Source: Gari tellinella (taxonomy: Eukaryota; Mollusca; Bivalvia; Cardiida; Psammobiidae). From it: a stretch of DNA of 64,000 nt. Where the stretch lies: the NCBI GenBank assembly GCA_922989275.2, contig OV277872.1, forward strand, positions 28,598,119 through 28,662,118, in the 5' to 3' direction. Positions 20,001-33,060 of this stretch are shown piece after piece (the stretch's first letter is position 1; each line of letters starts with the position of its first letter). The notes beneath the pieces were generated by a model. It was not told the origin of the DNA. It ran no database searches and saw only the letters and a program-made list of their open reading frames with translations. A program made the position numbers and the translations under genes.

Positions 20001-22703
20001 ATTTTTGTGCGCAATGTACAGTAGAGGATACCTTATTCTTTCTCGTTTAAACGCAAACGCAATGCACTAAACTGTGAAAAATTACTTTAAGAAATTTTAA
20101 TTATATTTTTAATCTGAGTAGCAAACACGTTGCAGCCTGATCAGACGCCGGGTAACCCAGCGTCTGATCTGGCTCCAACCTGTTTGCAATGGAAATAATA
20201 GTTTTAGTATATAAATGCGTTTGTTGGGAAAGAATAAAATATCAGCAAAGTTAGCGCAAGGGTCTCGTGCAGCACGAGGATCATGTTATCTCAAGTTTGA
20301 AAGTGTACGACTATATAGATCCGATGTTACCCTGTTATCTACTTACCATAATGAACTATTCTGTTCTCAAAATAACTCCGACAGGTCAGAAAAATCGAAC
20401 AATAGATTTGATTGAATGAGTGTTTTCATTGAATTTGAGCCAAAAAATGATTAAGAAAAAATGCATATATTTCAGGGAGCAATCTATACACTTTGCATCA
20501 TACATTTAGTAAGCATCACTTTTTACCTGTTTTAATAGTTGATTGTGCCAATAATACCTTTATATTATTTCAGAAAGCCAAAATAATGCATGTCGACTCT
20601 TTTCCGAGAATGACTACATTATACATTTCAAATGTCCATAGACAAAACAAAACCCATAATAACCTATGTTGTTGTTTTTTTTCCCATGATACTAAGATAT
20701 GTTTAAAGAACCGATGCAGATCCTACGGAAATTTCATTAGGGCGCGTATGTCGTTAAGCTAGTTCGAAATAGCGAGTTTTGACTTTATATCAAGCCTTTA
20801 CTCATTCTGTTAGTTGTTACTGTCAGAATTTTAGGTCTATATCTGGCAATAGAGAGGTTTCAATTTCTTACTTCTACGGGTACAGTGAAGAATCTGTTAT
20901 TCTTTCCCGTTTAAACGCAAACGTACGCAAACGCAAAGTGCTAAAACGTAGAAAAGAACAACTTTTGGTCAATTCTGATATTTCATGTTTATCTTGGCTC
21001 CAAACTGTTTGCACTGCAAATAATAGTTTTAGCGTAAACGCGTTTATTGGGAAAGAATAACAGATTCTCCACTGTACGTGTACGTGTAGCTCTTTTTGAT
21101 TGATTGAAATTATAGAATCTAAATATCGTTTAAGGTGACACGCGTACACGTAATAATCAACAGATCAAACAGTTGTTTCAGACCACCGCAATGTACTACA
21201 GCGTTCCCTCTCTACAACGACATCCAATTGGAGACAAGAAAAACAATCAAAACCCTCTTTGGCATTTTTTTGCACGTGTACATTTTTTTTGTATGTGTAC
21301 ATGAAACCATACCGGTACAAGTAAGAAATCGAAACCTCTCCATTGAACATTTAAACGTTTAACTTATTAACCCTATGCCTGCTGATCGCGACTTAACCGG
21401 GGTTTGCAACAGTTTTGATCAAGATCAGACGCCGCGTTACCGGGTTTTGCAAACAGTTTGAATCCAGATCAGACGCCGCGTTACGCGGCGGCTGTTCTGG
21501 ATCCAAACTGTTTGACACTCGTCTTTAAGTTTGTTTAATTAAAAAATGTATTAATCTAAATTGTAGCGATTTTGCAGACGACAATTTCGAAGCAAACGAT
21601 TTTGCAGCAGAATAAGGGTTGAATCCTAGTTACGAGTGTATAATCCTAGTTACGAGTGTATAATCCTAGTTACGAGTGTACTCTTCGTATAGTCGTCATT
21701 GCAAGCAGTACAGTGAAACCCCTCTAAACCGGAACCTCTATATACCGGAATTCTCTCTAAACCGGACAAAAACGTTGGTCCCGTTTCCAACTCTTCTTTA
21801 TTTTAAGCCATTACACCATAAATATGCCCTTTTACGCCTTTGATCTATTCCTTCACTGAAGAAAATACATCCATAAATATGTATCATCAGAAATATTTCT
21901 ATATTCTAGCAGATGTTAGCTTAAAGCAGGTTGAAAGTAAAGCAGAATGCGCCTTAAGGCGCATTCTGCTAAATACACGTACTTTCAACCTGCTTTAAGT
22001 GATCAGCTATCGTCCATACTAGAAACAAGTTATGGGTTAAAAACTTAAAACTTAAAACCCCTCTAAACCGGAAACCCCTCTTAACTGGACATTTATGTTG
22101 TCCCCACACGTGTCCGGTTTAGAGGGGTTTCACTGTATACCCTGCCCCCTCCCTACAACGACCCTCCCAATAACGACTCCCTCCCTACAACGACCCTCCC
22201 AATAACGACTCCCTCCTCACAACGACCCTTGCCGCTGTTCCCCAAACAAGACATGTATGTCCAAACTATTCACGACTGCAATAGAAGTCTGCTTAATCTT
22301 GTCGTCTGCTGTTTTTATCAAAGTTACATACATGTAATAAACATTTTGATAGGTTATAAAAACATAATGACGAGTGACAAACAGCTTGAACCCAGATTAG
22401 ACGCCGCGTTTACACGGCGTCTGATCTGGATTCAAACTGTTTGCAATTTCCCTCCCTACAACGACTCCCTCTGCATACTTTTTGCTTTCCTTTGGGTGTC
22501 GTTGTAGAGAGGGAGCGCTGTACTTGAAAAAAGTAAGCTTGTTTCCCTGCTTAGGATCGGTACTGTTTGCATTATTTGTAATAAAATTTAAAACACTATC
22601 CTAAAAAGTCAAAAATGGTTTTGATTAAATTAAAAACTGGAATTGTCTTTTTTAAGTTTCAGGAGCGAGTTCAGCTGAGAACTGTTTTATTTTTATTTTA
22701 TAG

Positions 22704-22815
22704 GAGTCAACTTTTTTACGTTGTCACTCCTAGCAGAACAAAAAAAGGAGGTCTAGTGACGGTCAAAACCACTTGTGACCTCGAATGGTGCTTTGAATGG
22801 GGGGATCCCTGTTTG
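22704..22815 (+). CDS. ZP cassette II exon A
   Basis: Same sequence and splice sites as 9082-9193 by eye: TTATAG acceptor, TTG|GTAAGT donor, TTCDLEWCFEWGDPC cysteine cluster. Confidence 0.7.
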
Positions 22816-25800
22816 GTAAGTTCGGTTTACTATCGCGATTATACATGTAGATATGTATTATCGACTATTCACCTGGACGGCCAAGTACCGATAGTAGCTC
22901 AAACTTTCGCCAATAATATCGACAGTTTGATTTTACAATCGATGGTCGATTATCGCGATTTGATATGTATTATCGACTGTTCGCCTTGTGGAGAGAATTA
23001 CTTGTAAACAATTGTACTACGTTTCTTTGTTGAAAGCGATAGACGGCCAACTACCGATAGTAGCTCAAACTTTCGCCAATAATATCGATAGTTTGATTTT
23101 ACAATCCATGATCGACTATCGCGATTTGATATGGATCTTAATAGTTTGAGAAGTCGACAGGAAACACAAAGAGCTAATTGACCACTCTTTGAAATTTAAG
23201 AACCAACATATTTACTAATAAATTGAAATAAAAAACATTAAAAACAATTCCTAATATCATTGACTTTTGTTGTTAATGAAATATTTTCTGTGTCATTACA
23301 TATACAGTAGAACCTCTCTATTACGACCACTAAATTGTGTCAAATATTACTCGTTTAAAACAGGTGAGTGCTTAACGCAATGTGAAAGTGAAACAGAAAG
23401 CTCCTACAGGAGCTTTCTGTTTCACTTTCACAAAATTTGCTTAAAGCTGTCACCTTCTTTTATACAGACAATTAACCTTCTTTTATTGGTCGTAATAGGG
23501 AGGTTCTAATGTACAATGGAGAATCTGTTATTCTTTCCCGTTTAAACGCAAACGTACGCAAACGCAAAGCGCTAAAACGTAGAAAAGAACAACTTTTGGA
23601 CAATTCTGATATTTCATGTTTATCTTGGTGGCAAACAGTGTGGAGCCTGATCAGACGCCGGGTTACCCGGCGTCTGATCTGGCTCCAAACTGTTTGCACT
23701 GCAAATAATAGTTTTAGCGAAAACGCGTTTATTGGGAAAGAATAACAGATTCTCCACTGTACATTTTGAAAACATATATTTTTATATTGATTATTTTTGT
23801 CTTTTTCAGTATTATCCAGGTAGTACAGTTGTAAGTATTTATCATTATTATGAGATTTATGTGGAAACAAAACCGGGAGTTGAACACTTTCATGATCAAA
23901 TTTGACGAGAGTTTTTTACGCTTTCAACGCCATATTGTCGTCTGCTTTAAAATTGTTGTCTGCAATATCATTTCAAAGTTAGATTTAAGGCAATATGACT
24001 ATTCGAAACGAGTGTCAAATAATTTTGGTCCTACGCGGCGTCTGATCTGGACCAAACTGTTTGCAAACGCGCGTTATGGCGTCATTGAGAGAGAAAGAGT
24101 GAACGGAACCGCGACACATAAAAAAGTCATATGGCGCCGGATCAGACGCATTTTATAAATTATAAAACTAAAATAAATGAAGATAATGAAAACAAGAGTG
24201 ATAAATTTAAGTTAAAGAAAGATAAGTGGTTTACACCGAATTCAGGTAGAGACAGGCATCTTGATCTGTACATAGAATTAGTTAAGAATGATATAGTCAA
24301 TAGTTTGAAAAAGAAGTGTCAGCTGAATATTTCTAAAGATGAAAAAGAGGCATTTCATGAACTTTTGCACAATGAAAATATAGTGATTTGACCAGCAGAC
24401 AAGGGCTCAGGTATAGTTATCATAGATAAAGAAAAGTATATACAATCAATAAAGAATGAGATTTTAACAAGTGATTCATATGAGGAAACTACTCGTGATC
24501 GCACTGAGTCAGGTCTGAAGGAAGTTAAAAAACTAGTTAATAAAATGTTTAGGGAAGATGCTATATCAAAAGACATGAAACAGTATCTTATCCCAAAGTA
24601 CTCTAGACCAGGTAAATTGAAAGGTAACCCCAAGATCCATAAACCAACTGCTCCTTTTAGAACGATAGTTAGCGGCATAGGTACTGCTACTGAAAAGTTA
24701 GCTGAGGTTGCTGAACATGAACTAAGCGAATTTGTCGAAACATCACCAAGCTACATTAGGGATACTACTGATTTTATTAATAAATTAAAAGAATTAAAAG
24801 GTCCGTTTTCAGATGATTGCATTTTGTTCTGTTTTGATGTGGCTAAGTTGTATCCGTCAGTTCCTAAAAAAGAGGGACTAGATGCATGTAGGGAAGCCCT
24901 TGCAAGCAGGAGGGATCCATTAATAGGAACTGAACATGTTCTGAAGATGATTCAAACAGTTTTAGACAACAACACGTTTTGTTTTGGTGATAGTACATTC
25001 ATACAAAAGGATGGTATAGCAATTGGCTCAAAACTAGGAAAAAATTTTGCTTGTACATACATGAGGAAATGGGATGAAAAATTAATGGCACACAAAAAAG
25101 TGCCATTGTTTTATAAACGATTCATAGATGACGGTTTTGGGATTTGGAATGGTACAGTGCAAGAATTAGAAGATTTTACCAAACATGCAAACAGTATCCA
25201 CCAAAATATCAAGATAGAACTTAGATATGGTTTGGATAAAATAGAGTTTTTGGACACTTTAGTGAAGATGGACAATGGTCAGATATATACAGATCTTTAT
25301 GTTAAGCCTACAGATAAACAACTGTACCTTAATAATTCTTCTTGTTATCCTCCCAATACAAAGAAAGGCATAGCGTATGGTTTGGGTTTAAGAATTAAAC
25401 GTATATGTGAAAGAGAGTCAGACTACATTAGGGAAAGAAGTAAACTTAAGGGTCAGTTGAGAAGGAGAGGGTATAGCGGTAGGATGATAGAAAGTCAATT
25501 AGTACGGGTTGATAAGCTTAATAGATCAGATACTCTTCTCAAGAAACAATCAGATAATAGGAAATTGAATAGGGTTCCTTTAGTTTTGACTTATTCAAAC
25601 CTACTGCCAAACATACACGACATTGTACAAAAGCACTCAAAAGTTTTACACAAATCTGAGAGGCTGAAAGATGTATTTCAGGAATTACCAATTGTAGCAT
25701 TCAGGCGTGATAAAAATCTCTGTGACACACTGGTACATTCTAAGACTAACCGCATTGTTAAACCTAACAATGTGGTTTGTTCACAAGAATGTGCTACTTG

Positions 25801-28800
25801 TAGTATTCTTGAAATGTCAAGTGTTAAAGACACATATGAACAATCAATTTTCAAGGTGTGTACTAATATTAACTGTAGGGAGAGAAATGTCGTGTATGGA
25901 ATAAGATGTAGTAAATGTAATAGGATGGTGTATGTAGGCGAGACTGAGAGAGAAATCAGAGAGAGAATGAAAGAACATTTGAGTGATATAAGGCATGAGA
26001 GAGAGAAGCCAATTAATAGGCATTTTGGAGTCGGAGGACATAGTAGTGAAGATGTTAGGTTTGTCATTTTGAAGAGAATGTTTAATGGAAGTAGAATTGA
26101 AAGACAGATCTATGAAACCGATTGGATTTGGAAGCTGAGAACGTACAGACCATTTGGCTGTAATGTCAAGGAGGATAATGCGCTAATGAATGCATGACGC
26201 CATTGCACACATGACGTCATGAAGATGACGTCATAACGACGTCATGACAACGGCAATAACAAACAATGTTGTTAACATTATTCTCTTTGATTTTATGGCT
26301 GAATGCATGTAACAAAAAGTGACGTGTATTTTGACGTGATTTTCTTTGAAAACGCTCGTCTGGGAATGAGTTCAGGAAGATGATTTTGGCCAATCTTATT
26401 CGTTGCCAGCAGCGCAGAGGATAAACAACTCTCTCCGAAAAACACACGAAATTTGTCTCCCATTGGGTGTTGGTGTAGAGAGGGAGCACAAACGCCTTTA
26501 TTAAGAGGTTAAAATATGACCCAGGCGTGCCTTCTGCCCATAATGGCACGCCTGGTGCCATAATAGCCCGAGGACAAAGTATGGGTAGCTGTAGATCTTT
26601 CAGAAATGCTCAGATCGTAAGATCTCGAACATATGAAGTTGGCTATGGAAAGTTTAGCCCACGCAGAAAATGTGTAGTAGATCTAGAAATACAAACCGCT
26701 ACGCTATCGAGTAGAACTCTACATTTTGACGACGTCGATTTTATCTTAGTTTCCGCTGAATGGCGTGAAATAATGACGTCATAACTGTCATTTTGAATAA
26801 CATAACTTGTGACAATGTCAAGTAATTTCACACTGTGACACACATAAGTCTTGACCATTGTATAAACACTTTCAAACAGGAACTGTACCTTTTACGTTAA
26901 GACCCTTCTGTCTCCAAATTCAAGTTCCAGAATACGATTTGACAACGACGTCAAACCCCTTCTCCTGCCATGTTTGAATAGATCTAAGTTGCTAACATCA
27001 ACGAGTTGCACGTGAAAAACTGGGCCATTATGGATTGGTCACATGACCTCCGTAAAGACAGTTTTCAACGGCAATTTTGTTACTATTTATAGTAAGGTAT
27101 ACATTTCCTGCGTGGGCTAAACTTTCCATAGCCAACTTCATATGTTCGAGATCTTACGATCTGAGCATTTCTGAAATATCTAGAGCTACCCATACTTTGT
27201 CCGCGCTATCGTTTCAAATTTGTGAGCAGTTGATGGAAGTTAAACGATGTTTGAATCCACGTCATTGGCATGAAGATATACAATAAAAAGGTCAAAACAT
27301 GACCCAGGCGTGCCTTCTGCCCATAATGGCACGCCTGGTGCCATAATAGCCTGAGGGATTCTGCCCATAATGACACGCCTGGTGTCACAATAGCCCTCGG
27401 GCTATTATGGCACCAGGCGTGCCATTATGGGCAGAAGGCACGCCTGGGTCATATTTTAACCTCTTAACCCTTTCCCTTATAGAAGCGACTTTTAGCACAT
27501 TCATTTTATTCATCCGCTGAAGTAAATAGTTCCAAATTATACCGTAATGAATATGTGTCATATTTAATACTTTCCTTATTCTAGCAGTTAATAGCTTAAA
27601 GCAGGCTGAAAGTAAAGCAGAATGCGCCTTAGGGCGCATTCTGCTTTACTTTCAACCTGCTTTAAGTAGTCACATATCTTCAGTAGTAGAAACAATGCTA
27701 TCAGGTAAAGGGTTAATAATAGTCTTTTTAGAGGTCTTCTCATCTGTACAAAAATAACAGTATCTTCTTCTCTACTATCCCTTCAGTCACAGCCAACTTG
27801 TGGGTCTGTCAGAAGACGCAGAAGCGATGATGTTGATGAGTATGATTTGCAACAAACCGTCGAGACAACCTTTACTATCGACTTAGACTGTAAGTAGGGC
27901 AGACTATTGCCACCAATATCGCTATCTCGATAATTATCGATAGTTGAAAACACTATCACGATGGACTATCGATATTTGGATTTACTATTGCCATTCTATA
28001 CCGAAACTTTATCACATACTGTGACATGTATTATACTATAATGAATGTAAAACATACATACTGGTTTCTATTTCTGAGCAGATGGTAGCTTAAAGCAGGC
28101 TGAAGGTAAAGCAGAATGCGCATTAATGCGCATTCTGCTTTACTTTCAGCCTGCTTTAAGCAACCATCTGTCTTCAATGTTGAAAACAAGCTGTAGGAAA
28201 AAGGATTCAAAGAAACTTTAACCGTGACACACTAGCAACAAAATCAAACACGCAAGCTTATTGATGAGGTACAAACTCATTGAGATACTTAACTTGTAAA
28301 CAAGGTTTATCGCGTTTCTTTGATGGAAGTAATAAAGGTTCAACTATCGATAGTAGCTCAAACTATCGCCGAGAGTATCGATAGTTTGATTTTGTAATCG
28401 ATAGTCGACTATCGTGACGTCACCTTTCACGATAAGTCGATTGTATCGGCGATCATACCACCCCTAGCGGTAAGATTCCAAAATAGTGTTTCAACTACTT
28501 TATCAGCCAATCAGAGAGTCAAAAAATTCAAACTTCACTCGTGTTAATCATTAAGAGTGCGGGAGTTCACGATAATTGGACATTTGATTATTTTGTATTC
28601 GACATGGACACAAACAAACAAGTTTACATTATCTGTAAAATAAAGGTGTCTAACATTTACATGGTACAGTGGAGAATCTGTTATTCCTTTCCGTTTAAAC
28701 GCAAACGTACGCAAACGCAAAGCGCTAAAACGTAGAAAAGAACAACTTTTGGACAATTCTGATATTTCATGTTTATCTTGGTGGCAAACAGTTTGGAGCC

Positions 28801-30313
28801 TGATCAGACGCCGGGTTACCGGCGTCTGATCTGGCTCCAAACTGTTTGCACTGCAAATAATAGTTTTAGCGTAAACGCGTTTATTGGGAAAGAATAACAC
28901 ATTCTCCACTGTAAGACGTTAACCCTGTCACTCTCAATGACGCCTGAAAGCGCGTTTGCAAACAGTTTGGGTCCTGATCAGACGCCGCGTAACGCGGCGT
29001 CTTGGGTCAGGACCCAAACTGTTTGACACTCGTTTCGAAATTTCGTCAGTCACAATGCCTTCAATCTAACTTTGAAACGACATTGCAGACTACAATACTG
29101 AAGCAGATAACAATAAAGCGATGAAGGGGTACATACAGTGGAGAATGTGTTATTCTTTCCCAATAAACGCGTTTACGCTAAAACTGTTATTTGCAGTGCA
29201 AACAGTTTGGAGCCAAATCAGACGCCGGGTAACCCGGCGTCTGATCAGGCTCCAAACTGTTTGCCACCAAGATAAACATGAAATATCAGAATTGTCCAAA
29301 AGTTGTTCTTTTCTACGTTTTAGCGCTTTGCGTTTGCGTACGTTTGCGTTTAAACGGGAAAGAATAACAGATTCTCCACTGTATCTCTCGAATAATTGGA
29401 TCATGAAAGGGTTAAACTTGAAATACTCTCTCACTGAATCAATTAATGTTTTGCAGCGTTTGATGATGACCTTATCACAGAACCAAGGAAAGCTGAACCA
29501 CCGAAAGAGTGCTTTGAGAAGAAAACCTTCTTTGCCATTACCATCGTGAGTTGTATTATATACATATAATATCATACAGTCTGTGAAATATGCTATGTTT
29601 TCTATCTGTCCGTGACAACGAAACACGTATCTGGATATGACTAGAGGACATTATTCTTCCAATTAAACGCAAACGAAACGCACACGCAATTCACTAAAAT
29701 GCAGACAATTCCAATAAATTGACATTTCTCACGATTTTCTCTGAGTAGCAAACAGTTTGGAGTCTGATAAGACTTCAAACCTTTTGCAATAATGATAATA
29801 GTTTTAGCGTTATCGTGGGTATCTCTTGCCCACATAGAAGCGCCCTTAAGCGCCTTTAATTTATTAAATGGTTAACTGAACTGGTAACTTTTTTTTTAAA
29901 ATAACCACGCATTGTCTTCTTTCCCGTTTAAACGCAAACGTACGCAAACGCAAAGCACTAAAACGTAGAAAAGAACAACTTTTGGACAATTCTGATATTT
30001 CATGTTTATCTTGGTGGCAAACAGTTTGGAGCCTGATCAGACGCCGGGTTACCCGGCGTCTGATCTGGCTCCAAACTGTTTGTACTGCAAATAATAGTTT
30101 TAGCGTAAACGCGTTTATTAGGAAAGAATAACACATTCTCCACTGTATGTTTCTGTCCACGGAGTTCCCAAGCATGGTCTTCTATTTTAGGCATTGGGTA
30201 TCCTCTTGTTGATCATATTTGCCATTGCTCTCGTACTGTTTGTGAAGATTCGGAATGACGACTTCGAGAGAGGCAGTTCTGCCAAGGGTTTCCACAACAA
30301 AGCCTACAACTAG
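22704..30313 (+). CDS. ZP-domain membrane protein, 3' cassette II (five exons)
   Basis: Joined exons: A 22704-22815, micro 23810-23830, Z 27793-27889, Y 29457-29545, T 30191-30313, with the same phases as cassette I. The product differs from cassette I only in exon Z (two Glu-to-Asp changes and Asp for the last Ala). The micro-Z intron is about 4 kb because it contains the Penelope element, the TTAA foldback and a 245 bp TTAA MITE. No upstream ZP exons except the doubtful fragment at 16993. Transcription is unknown. Confidence 0.7.
23810..23830 (+). CDS. ZP cassette II 21 nt microexon
   Basis: YYPGSTV between CTTTTTCAG and GTAAGTATTT, unchanged from cassette I. Confidence 0.6.
24179..26197 (+). 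pseudogene. Penelope-like reverse transcriptase with GIY-YIG endonuclease, one stop
   Basis: A single frame runs to TGA at 26195-26197 and is interrupted once, at 24389-24391, where IVI-stop-PADKGSG replaces the family motif IV-x-R-PADKGSG; CGA to TGA at a CpG is the simplest cause. Numbering from Met at 24545 (550 residues follow): KIHKP and PFRTIVSGIG at 31-46, motif A FDVAKLYPSVP with D98, motif B GIAIGSKLG at 157-165, motif C FIDD at 193-196, FLDT and YVKPTD at 235-257, cysteine cluster C412/C416/C419 and C439/C444, then GIY-YIG endonuclease Y451-G-I ... Y463-V-G, R472 and E524. Active-site residues look intact. The N-terminus is missing and the stop separates it from the RT core, so autonomous activity is doubtful. 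Confidence 0.85.
26211..26248. promoter_or_regulatory. Cluster of TGACGTCA-like palindromes
   Basis: Two full TGACGTCA sites (26212-26219 and 26226-26233) and a GACGTCAT immediately after, just downstream of the Penelope frame. The motif equals the CRE/ATF core; function here is not shown. Copied at 42175-42212. Confidence 0.45.
26505..27463. mobile_element. TTAA-flanked foldback element, unit 2 copy
   Basis: Equivalent to 10749-11738, 31 bp shorter. Its right TTAA (27464-27467) is also the left flank of the next element. Confidence 0.65.
27468..27712. mobile_element. piggyBac-type MITE at TTAA, carrying hairpin 2
   Basis: 245 bp from CCCTTTCCCTTATAGAAG to CAGGTAAAGGG, flanked by TTAA at 27464-27467 and 27713-27716. 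The equivalent place in unit 1 (11739-11742) has a single TTAA: a clean empty site. The centre (27594-27666) is a family 2 hairpin. Copied at 43432-43676. Confidence 0.85.
27793..27889 (+). CDS. ZP cassette II exon Z
   Basis: PTCGSVRRRRSDDVDEYDLQQ, then TVETTFTIDLD; donor ACT|GTAAGT. The RRRR cleavage site is unchanged, and Glu-to-Asp changes are conservative. Confidence 0.76.
29457..29545 (+). CDS. ZP cassette II exon Y
   Basis: Same 89 nt as 13482-13570, TTTTGCAG acceptor, ATC|GTGAGT donor. Confidence 0.8.
30191..30313 (+). CDS. ZP cassette II exon T
   Basis: Same helix, KIR stop-transfer and tail as cassette I, one silent difference (GCT for GCG), TAG stop. Confidence 0.82.
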   Translation, partial: ALGILLLIIFAIALVLFVKIRNDDFERGSSAKGFHNKAYN

Positions 30314-32954
30314 GTTCTACATAGTGCGCCCTTCACTACAGGCAGACCTACAGAAGAGTCTATAGATATCTCAAACTCTCTTATGTCTAATGTACCCTTA
30401 TGTCTGAAGCTGCATTTCGATATATCGAGCTACCCCTAATCGAACATACCCGTACATTAATTTTGCCTTATAAAATACATGTTCTTTACCCCAGGGTGTA
30501 ATACTTCTCTACCGCAGGATGTGATATGTTAAAATTTCCGTACAACATGATTCTTTTGAAACAATATTCCGTGGCAAACTGCCTTGGAGCCAAAGCAAAC
30601 GCACAGAAACACAACATCTGACCAAGCTCCAACCTATTTGCAATCCAGATTAAAATCAGTTTGCGTTAAGTTGTTTAACTCATTGGGCCCTAGAGGCGAG
30701 TATACTTGTCCCTAACAAACAGTGTACTGATGAAGAGTATACTTGTCCTATGCAAGCAGGTTAGACCAAAATCAGAGAGATTTTTTGTGAGCCCTCTGTT
30801 TCGGGTCTGCACTGCTTGTCATTTTGCAATAAATTGGTAAGAATTAACACCTAACTAGTAAGTAATATGGAATTCGGAAATGGTCCATTTTCAGTCTCAG
30901 TGACGAATGAGTTAAACGGGAAAGAATAAGATCTTCCTTATTGTTTTCATAGAAGAACTGGTTCAGTGACTGTTAGTTTGGATCCAAAGAAACCCCAGAC
31001 AAAAATCAGCAACAACTTGTAATCAACGCCCTGTGTACAATAACTGAAATACCTCTTATATACATGTAAATGTATCTTTGTATTCATGATACAATGTATT
31101 TGCTATGTTGCCATGTTACCTAAATGATCGTAAGTATTGGGACAAACAGACCTAAGCAAACAGTGTAGATCCTGATCAGACTGCTCCTTCAGGAGCAGTC
31201 TGATCAGGGTCTACACTGTTTGCAATTCAATCCGCATCTTTTGATCCAATTACTGTGTGAAGAAAAGAATTAGTTCAAGTTTTAGAACAATTACAGCATG
31301 TATACAGCTTGTACCATTTTTAGTTTTTTAGGGTACCTGTATATACAGTGGAGAATCTGTTATTCTTTCCCGTTTAAACGCAAACGTACGCAAACGCAAA
31401 GCACTAAAACGTAGAAAAGAACAATTCTGATAATTCTTGTTTATCTTGGTGGCAAACAGTTTGGAGCCTGATCAGACGCCGGGTTACCCGGCGTCTGATC
31501 TGGCTCCAAACTGTTTGCACTGCAAATAATAGTTTTAGCGTAAACGCGTTTATTGGGAAAGAATAACAGATTCTCCACTGTAGGAACAAAAACCCACTAC
31601 TCTAACCAACGAAAAGCAACGATGTTTAGCCTGTTCCCATAGTTTGGATTTACAGCGCTCCCTCTCTACAACGGCCCTCCCAACAACGATTCCCTCCTTA
31701 CAACGACGTTTGTCACAGTTCCCTAACAGGACAATTATGTCTAACGCTTTGACTGCTGCAATATCGTCTGCTGTTTTTCTGAAAATTACATATTCGACAT
31801 TTTGACAGAAAAATAAGTGACAAACAGCTTGAATCCAGATCAGACGCCGCGTAACGCGGCGTCTGATCTGGATTCAAGCTGTTTGCAAATGTTAACCAAT
31901 TTCCCTCTCTATAACGACTCCCTCCGTACAACGCACACACTCAGTGTCTCCCATTGGTTGTCGTTGTAGAGAGGGAGCGCTGTAGTTTTTTAGACAGGAA
32001 ATTACTTAATACAGACTAAACGTACAGACAGACTTCGATATCTCAAACTCGCTTAAGTCGAACATATATATCCGTTTTCAAAGCCACGATGTGACATTAA
32101 AATAGGATTTGTTCAACTTAAGCAAATTCGAAATAATAAGATTCAACTGTAGAAACACGAACACTTATAGTTCCTTCCTTCGAAGGTTATGTAATCTACT
32201 GTAATATATCATTTCAAACTGGCCGTACTGTTTGACTTGTCTATGTATGTATAATACTCTTCCCAGTGGGCACATCAACGTTCAAACAACGTTATATTAA
32301 ATCAACGTTGGACTTCAACGTTGCATCAACGTTGAAATATAAGCTAGTAGTTGGATTTGAAAATTGAAATGACGTTGAAATCCCTACGTTGATTCAACGT
32401 TGAAAATCAACCTTGTCAACGTTCACTATTCGATTGAGACAAGTGGGTGGGATATCACGTTCAACGTTCAATTCTGTTCCCGTTGTAACATGCAAACCCG
32501 TTACACCGCAAATTGGGCATGTACACGGACAGTGCTGTTGTAGCCCGGGTTCCATGTATCACTAGCAGCTGTAGTATATATTAGTGTTTTCTTCTGACCT
32601 GTCCAAGTTGTTTTTAGATTGGAACATTCAAACACTTTAAAAGGGGTGAGTTTTCTATACATCCAGTTAGAGATACGGATAGCTGTAAGTTTTGTGCGTA
32701 ATGCAAACGCAATTCACTAAACTGAGGAAATTTTAACTACATGTATATTTTTAATCTGAGTAGCAAACAGGTTGGAGCCTGATCAGACGCCGGGTTACCC
32801 GGCGTCTGATCTGGCTTCAACCTGTTTGCAATGGAAATAATATTTTTAGTATATAAATGCGTTTATTGGGAAAGCATAAAATATCAGTAAAGTTAGCGCA
32901 GCGGTCTCGTGCTGCACGAGGATCATACTTGTCTCAAGTAGGAAAGTGTACGAT

Positions 32955-33060
32955 TTATAACATTCCGAGGCTGACAACTCAGCTCCATGAAACCATCACT
33001 GATGAGTACGTTTTCACTTGTATTTACAAACAGATCGGACCCAGATCGGAGGCTGAGTAA
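32955..33060 (+). pseudogene. Possible ZP-N-end exon fragment, unit 3
   Basis: Same as 16993-17098: CIYKQIGPRSEAE then stop, cut by the unit junction at its 5' end. Confidence 0.33.

Larger units (their letters stand above)
24178..26351 (+). mobile_element. Penelope-like retroelement, 5'-truncated, copy 1
   Basis: 2174 bp present only in units 2 and 3, between flanks shared with unit 1 (ACTAAAATAAA and ACGCTCGTCTGGG). It begins inside the coding frame (no in-element start codon in frame), as 5'-truncated Penelope-like elements commonly do, and ends about 150 bp after the stop codon. It lies in the host intron in the same orientation as the ZP gene. No target-site duplication or terminal repeat is visible. 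The identical copy is 40142-42315. Confidence 0.82.
16993..32954 (+). repeat. Tandem unit 2
   Basis: About 15.96 kb, with a Penelope element in the micro-Z intron and a 245 bp TTAA MITE absent from unit 1. Feature order is as in unit 1. From about 17 kb to 43 kb, units 2 and 3 keep an almost constant offset of 15,962-15,964 with very few differences, so they are a recent duplicate pair. Confidence 0.85.
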
